Part shown: one piece after another, positions 61,494 through 64,000 of the stretch | Position numbering within the stretch: position 1 is the first letter of the stretch | Layout of the letters: every line of letters begins with the position of its first letter | Assembly: GCF_016907475.1 (NCBI RefSeq) | Contig: NZ_JAFBCA010000001.1 | Coordinates: 2,480,001 to 2,544,000, forward strand | Length of the DNA stretch: 64,000 bases | Direction: 5' to 3' | Source of the DNA: Nocardioides cavernae | Lineage (GTDB): Bacteria > Actinomycetota > Actinomycetes > Propionibacteriales > Nocardioidaceae | The notes under the pieces: model-generated | Told to the model about the DNA's origin: nothing | The model's database searches: none | Seen by the model: the letters and a program-made list of their open reading frames with translations, nothing else | Program-made: the position numbers and the translations under genes

Positions 61494-62318
61494 ATGAAGG
61501 CCCACCGGGGACCAGGCGACGGCTGGGTGGACGAGCAGCTCCAGGTGGGCGGGACGTCGGTCTACTGCCGGCGCAGCACGAACGAGGACGGTGTCCCTCT
61601 CGTCCACCTGCACGGCTTCGCGATCTCCGGCGCCTACCTGATGCCGACCGCCCGAGCCCTGGCCGCTCGTGGGGTCAACGTGGTCCCGGACCTCCCTGGC
61701 TACGGTCGCAGTGAGCGACGGGAGCGCGTCCTCGACATCCCGGGTCTGGCCGAGAGCACGATCGCGATCCTCGACGGTCTCGAGATGGACAAGGCCGTCC
61801 TGGTCGGCAACTCCATGGGCTGCGCCATCAGCCTGGAGGTCGCCCACCGAGCGCCCGAGCGGGTGCACCGGCTCGTCCTGGTCTCGCCGGCTGGAGGCGT
61901 CCACAACCAACCCCTCGGGCGCGCCATCGGGCAGCTGGGGAGGGACGTCTTCCGTGAGAGCACGAGGATGTTTCCCGTCGCTGTGCCCGACTACGTGAGG
62001 TTCGGGCCCCTGAACGGGCTGCGTCTCTTCGGCGAGCTGACCCGCTTCCCGTCGCTCGAGCGACTGGTGAACACCCCTGTCCCGACCGTTGCCGTCCTGG
62101 GGAGCCGCGATCCCCTCCTGCCGTCCCCCGACCGCATCCGCGAAGTGGCCCGGCTCGCTCCGGAGCACCTGACGATCGCCGTCATCGACCGAGCGGCGCA
62201 CGCGGTGAACTTCAGCCACCCTGCGGAGCTGGCGGGCGTGATCGGGTTGTGGCTCGACGACGCGGTCGGTGACGGCTCGCTCCTCCCGCGCGGCGTGCGG
62301 GTGGTGGGGGCCACGTAG
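61494..62318 (+). CDS. alpha/beta hydrolase
   Basis: 274 residues. LVHLHGFAISGAYLMPTAR has the oxyanion HG motif, DLPGYGRSERRER is the usual loop, Ser107 lies in the elbow VGNSMGCAIS, Asp206 in LGSRDPLLP, and His236 in AAHAVNFSHP. The triad is complete. Sequence resembles the esterase/haloalkane dehalogenase-like group, but the substrate cannot be told. Monocistronic and convergent with the M20 peptidase gene. Confidence 0.9.
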   Translation: MKAHRGPGDGWVDEQLQVGGTSVYCRRSTNEDGVPLVHLHGFAISGAYLMPTARALAARGVNVVPDLPGYGRSERRERVLDIPGLAESTIAILDGLEMDKAVLVGNSMGCAISLEVAHRAPERVHRLVLVSPAGGVHNQPLGRAIGQLGRDVFRESTRMFPVAVPDYVRFGPLNGLRLFGELTRFPSLERLVNTPVPTVAVLGSRDPLLPSPDRIREVARLAPEHLTIAVIDRAAHAVNFSHPAELAGVIGLWLDDAVGDGSLLPRGVRVVGAT

Positions 62319-62345
62319 CCCGGCCGGCGGAAGCAATCGTCCCCG

Positions 62346-63710
62346 TCAGCTCGAGGCGGCGGCGTAGCGCTGGAGGAACAGCGCCTCGGTCAGGGCCATG
62401 GCGGAGATCTCCGTCGGGTCGACGCTCTCGTTGGGGGCGTGGATCAACGCCTGCGGCTCCTCCACGCCCATGAGGATGATCTCGGCGTCGGGGTAGGTGT
62501 CGGTGAAGACGTTGCACAGCGGGATCGAGCCGCCCTGCCCCAGGGTGACCATCGGCGTCCCGTAGGCCTCCGCCATCGCCGCGCCCATCGCCTGGTACGC
62601 CGGTCCGTCGATCGTGGCCCGGAACGGCGAGCCGGTCGCCTCGACCTCGACGGTGACGTGGACCCCCCACGGTGCCGCGTCGTGGAGGTGCGCCGTGAGC
62701 GTCTTCTCAGCCACGTCCGGCGCCAGCCCGGGCGGGATGCGGAGGTTGAGCCGCGCGGCCGTCCTCGGCACGATCGCGGCCGCCGAGCCGACCACGGGCG
62801 GGCAGTCGACGCCGAGCACGGTGACGCACGGGCGAGCCCACAGCATGTCCGACACCGTGCCGTCACCGAGGAGCCGCACTCCCTCCAGCAGCCCCGCGTC
62901 GCCCCGGAACTGCTCCGGCGGGTACGGCTCGCCCTCCCACCGTCCGGCGGTGTCGAGGCCCTCGATCGTGGTGTTGCCGTCCGCGTCCCGCAGGGTGGCC
63001 AGCATGGCGACGAGCGCCGCCAGGGCGTCCGGGGCCGCACCGCCGAACATGCCGGAGTGCACCTCGGAGGCGAGTGCCTCCACCGTGACGACCACGTTGA
63101 CCATGCCGCGCAGGCTGACGGTCGACGCCGGCCGGCCCACCGCCGCGTTTCCCGTGTCGCAGACGAGGATCGTGTCCGCGCGGAGCAGGTCGGGGTTCTC
63201 GACGACGAAGGCCTCGAGACCGCCGGTGCCCTGCTCCTCGGAGCCCTCCACCACCAGCTTGAGGTTCACCGGTACGTCCTCACCCAGGGCACGCAGGGCC
63301 AGGAGGTGCATGAGGATGTTGCCCTTGCAGTCCGCTGTCCCGCGCCCGTACCAGCGCCCGCCCTTCTCGGTGAGCTCGAAGGGCGGCGTCTCCCAGGCGG
63401 TGTCGTCGAGGGGCGGCTGCACGTCGTAGTGGGCGTACAGCAGCACCGTGGGCGCGTCGGCGCGCGCGCAGGGTCGTGAGCCGACCACCGCGTTGCTGCC
63501 GTCCGAGGTCCTGGCCAGCCGCGCATCGGCGAAGCCGAGGGCCGCGAAGTGCTCGAGGACCCATGCGGCCGCCCGGTCGCACTCCTCCGGTGGGAACTGG
63601 CGCGGGTCGGCGACCGATCGGATGGCGACCAGCTCGGCCAGCTCCTCCTTCGCCCGGGGCATCAGCTCGGCGACACGGGCTCGCAGGTCCAGCCCCGCAT
63701 CCATGGTCAC
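62346..63710 (-). CDS. M20/M25/M40-family metallo-dipeptidase
   Basis: 454 residues. GTG start at 63710 overlaps the stop of the preceding gene by 4 nt; an ATG two codons in (63704) is also possible. Metal ligands of the family are visible: LLYAHYDVQP (His, Asp), YGRGTADCKGN (Asp), VEGSEEQGTGGL (Glu pair), and LVCDTGN (Asp). The insert ASEVHSGMFGGAAPDAL is the lid-domain dimerisation segment. It probably hydrolyses dipeptides in the cytoplasm with two zinc ions. Confidence 0.93.
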   Translation of the reverse strand: MTMDAGLDLRARVAELMPRAKEELAELVAIRSVADPRQFPPEECDRAAAWVLEHFAALGFADARLARTSDGSNAVVGSRPCARADAPTVLLYAHYDVQPPLDDTAWETPPFELTEKGGRWYGRGTADCKGNILMHLLALRALGEDVPVNLKLVVEGSEEQGTGGLEAFVVENPDLLRADTILVCDTGNAAVGRPASTVSLRGMVNVVVTVEALASEVHSGMFGGAAPDALAALVAMLATLRDADGNTTIEGLDTAGRWEGEPYPPEQFRGDAGLLEGVRLLGDGTVSDMLWARPCVTVLGVDCPPVVGSAAAIVPRTAARLNLRIPPGLAPDVAEKTLTAHLHDAAPWGVHVTVEVEATGSPFRATIDGPAYQAMGAAMAEAYGTPMVTLGQGGSIPLCNVFTDTYPDAEIILMGVEEPQALIHAPNESVDPTEISAMALTEALFLQRYAAASS

Positions 63711-64000
63711 GACCCCGCCACGTCGTCGGTCTTCAGGTCGCCGACGAAGTCCTTGAAGTCGTCGAGCTCGTCGGGGCAGTAGATCTCGATGATGAGCAGC
63801 TGGCCCTGCACGACCCGACTGTCCGCGATCACCGGCCTCGCGCCCGGACCGCTCGCCCCGTTCGTGAGCTGCGACAGCAGGACCGCCCGGCTCAGTGCCT
63901 CGTTCGGGTTCTCGCAGGTGGCGCCACCGTCGTCGCCCAGGACACGTGCGACCTGGTCCACGTCGGGAGTGCGGGCTCCGACCTCCGTGAGCGCGTTGAT
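63707..64000 (-). CDS. uncharacterised protein, 5' end outside the window
   Basis: The minus-strand frame is open from the window edge to the TGA at 63707-63709, about 97 residues. Visible sequence includes INALTEVGARTPDVDQV, CENPNEALSRAVLLSQLTNG and VQGQLLIIEIYCPDELDDF. Two Cys residues could form a disulphide, suggesting an exported protein. No family recognised. It is translationally coupled to the M20 peptidase gene. Confidence 0.7.
   Translation of the reverse strand: MNALTEVGARTPDVDQVARVLGDDGGATCENPNEALSRAVLLSQLTNGASGPGARPVIADSRVVQGQLLIIEIYCPDELDDFKDFVGDLKTDDVAGS

Overview
The window is 64 kb of very GC-rich actinobacterial chromosome. Gene content, gene order and sequence style point to the Nocardioidaceae (Nocardioides-like); this is an inference from family knowledge, not a database match. 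Supporting signs are a complete actinobacterial dcw cluster ending in sepF, yggT and divIVA/wag31, a DNPR-type MurE, an SsgA-family protein, a DUF222/HNH protein of the REP13E12 type, and leaderless-style promoters throughout.

Layout. 1-0.9 kb: 3' end of DNA polymerase IV and a DUF3040 membrane protein. 1.1-5.7 kb (minus strand): a MoxR ATPase, DUF58 and TgpA-type transglutaminase operon. 6.1-25.3 kb (plus strand): the division and wall cluster mraZ, small membrane ORF, rsmH, ftsL-like, ftsI, murE, murF, mraY, murD, ftsW, murG, murC, ftsQ, ftsZ, pgeF, yggS, sepF, yggT, divIVA. It begins with a promoter overlapped by four GTGG boxes at exact 10-bp spacing (MraZ operator) and a structured leader resembling the actinobacterial mraW RNA motif. 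25.5-28.7 kb: a DksA/TraR zinc-finger protein with a long histone-H1-like tail, lspA, an RluD-type pseudouridine synthase, and a GNAT acetyltransferase apparently fused to a chorismate-mutase-like domain. 28.8-37.6 kb: a secreted ThuA-like protein, DUF2332, dnaE, two membrane proteins and YbaK. 37.6-50.8 kb: a Lon-N-terminal-domain protein and the histidine operon hisD-C-B-H, then about 6.8 kb of unrelated genes, then hisA, a Nudix gene and hisF. 50.8-57.1 kb: a polar amino-acid ABC importer and a heterodimeric ABC exporter. 57.1-58.5 kb: an SsgA-family protein, a PGPGW membrane protein, and tRNA-Val(CAC) followed by a duplicated tRNA 3' half. 58.7-64 kb: poorly characterised proteins, an LssY-C protein, an alpha/beta hydrolase and an M20 peptidase.

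How the genes work together. The 6-25 kb block makes lipid II (MurE, F, D, C, MraY, MurG) and builds the divisome (FtsL, I, W, Q, Z, SepF), with Wag31/DivIVA for polar growth. Most genes overlap by the 4-nt ATGA or GTGA pattern, which implies translational coupling. Several genes (murG, yggT, hisD, hisA, the amino-acid binding protein and others) have a TAnnnT -10 element 6-8 nt before the start codon and no Shine-Dalgarno, so they are probably transcribed as leaderless mRNAs.

Most of the window is ordinary chromosome. The points most worth a second look are: an in-frame 9-bp minisatellite in pgeF, the GNAT-chorismate-mutase fusion, the bistable leader before rsmH, GACAC (WhiA-like) boxes before ftsZ, the split his operon whose insert contains a phosphatase gene flanked by copies of the hemerythrin gene 3' end, the duplicated tRNA-Val 3' half (attachment-site-like), and an exporter with one predicted dead ATP site. 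I did not find a clear novel defence or biosynthetic system.
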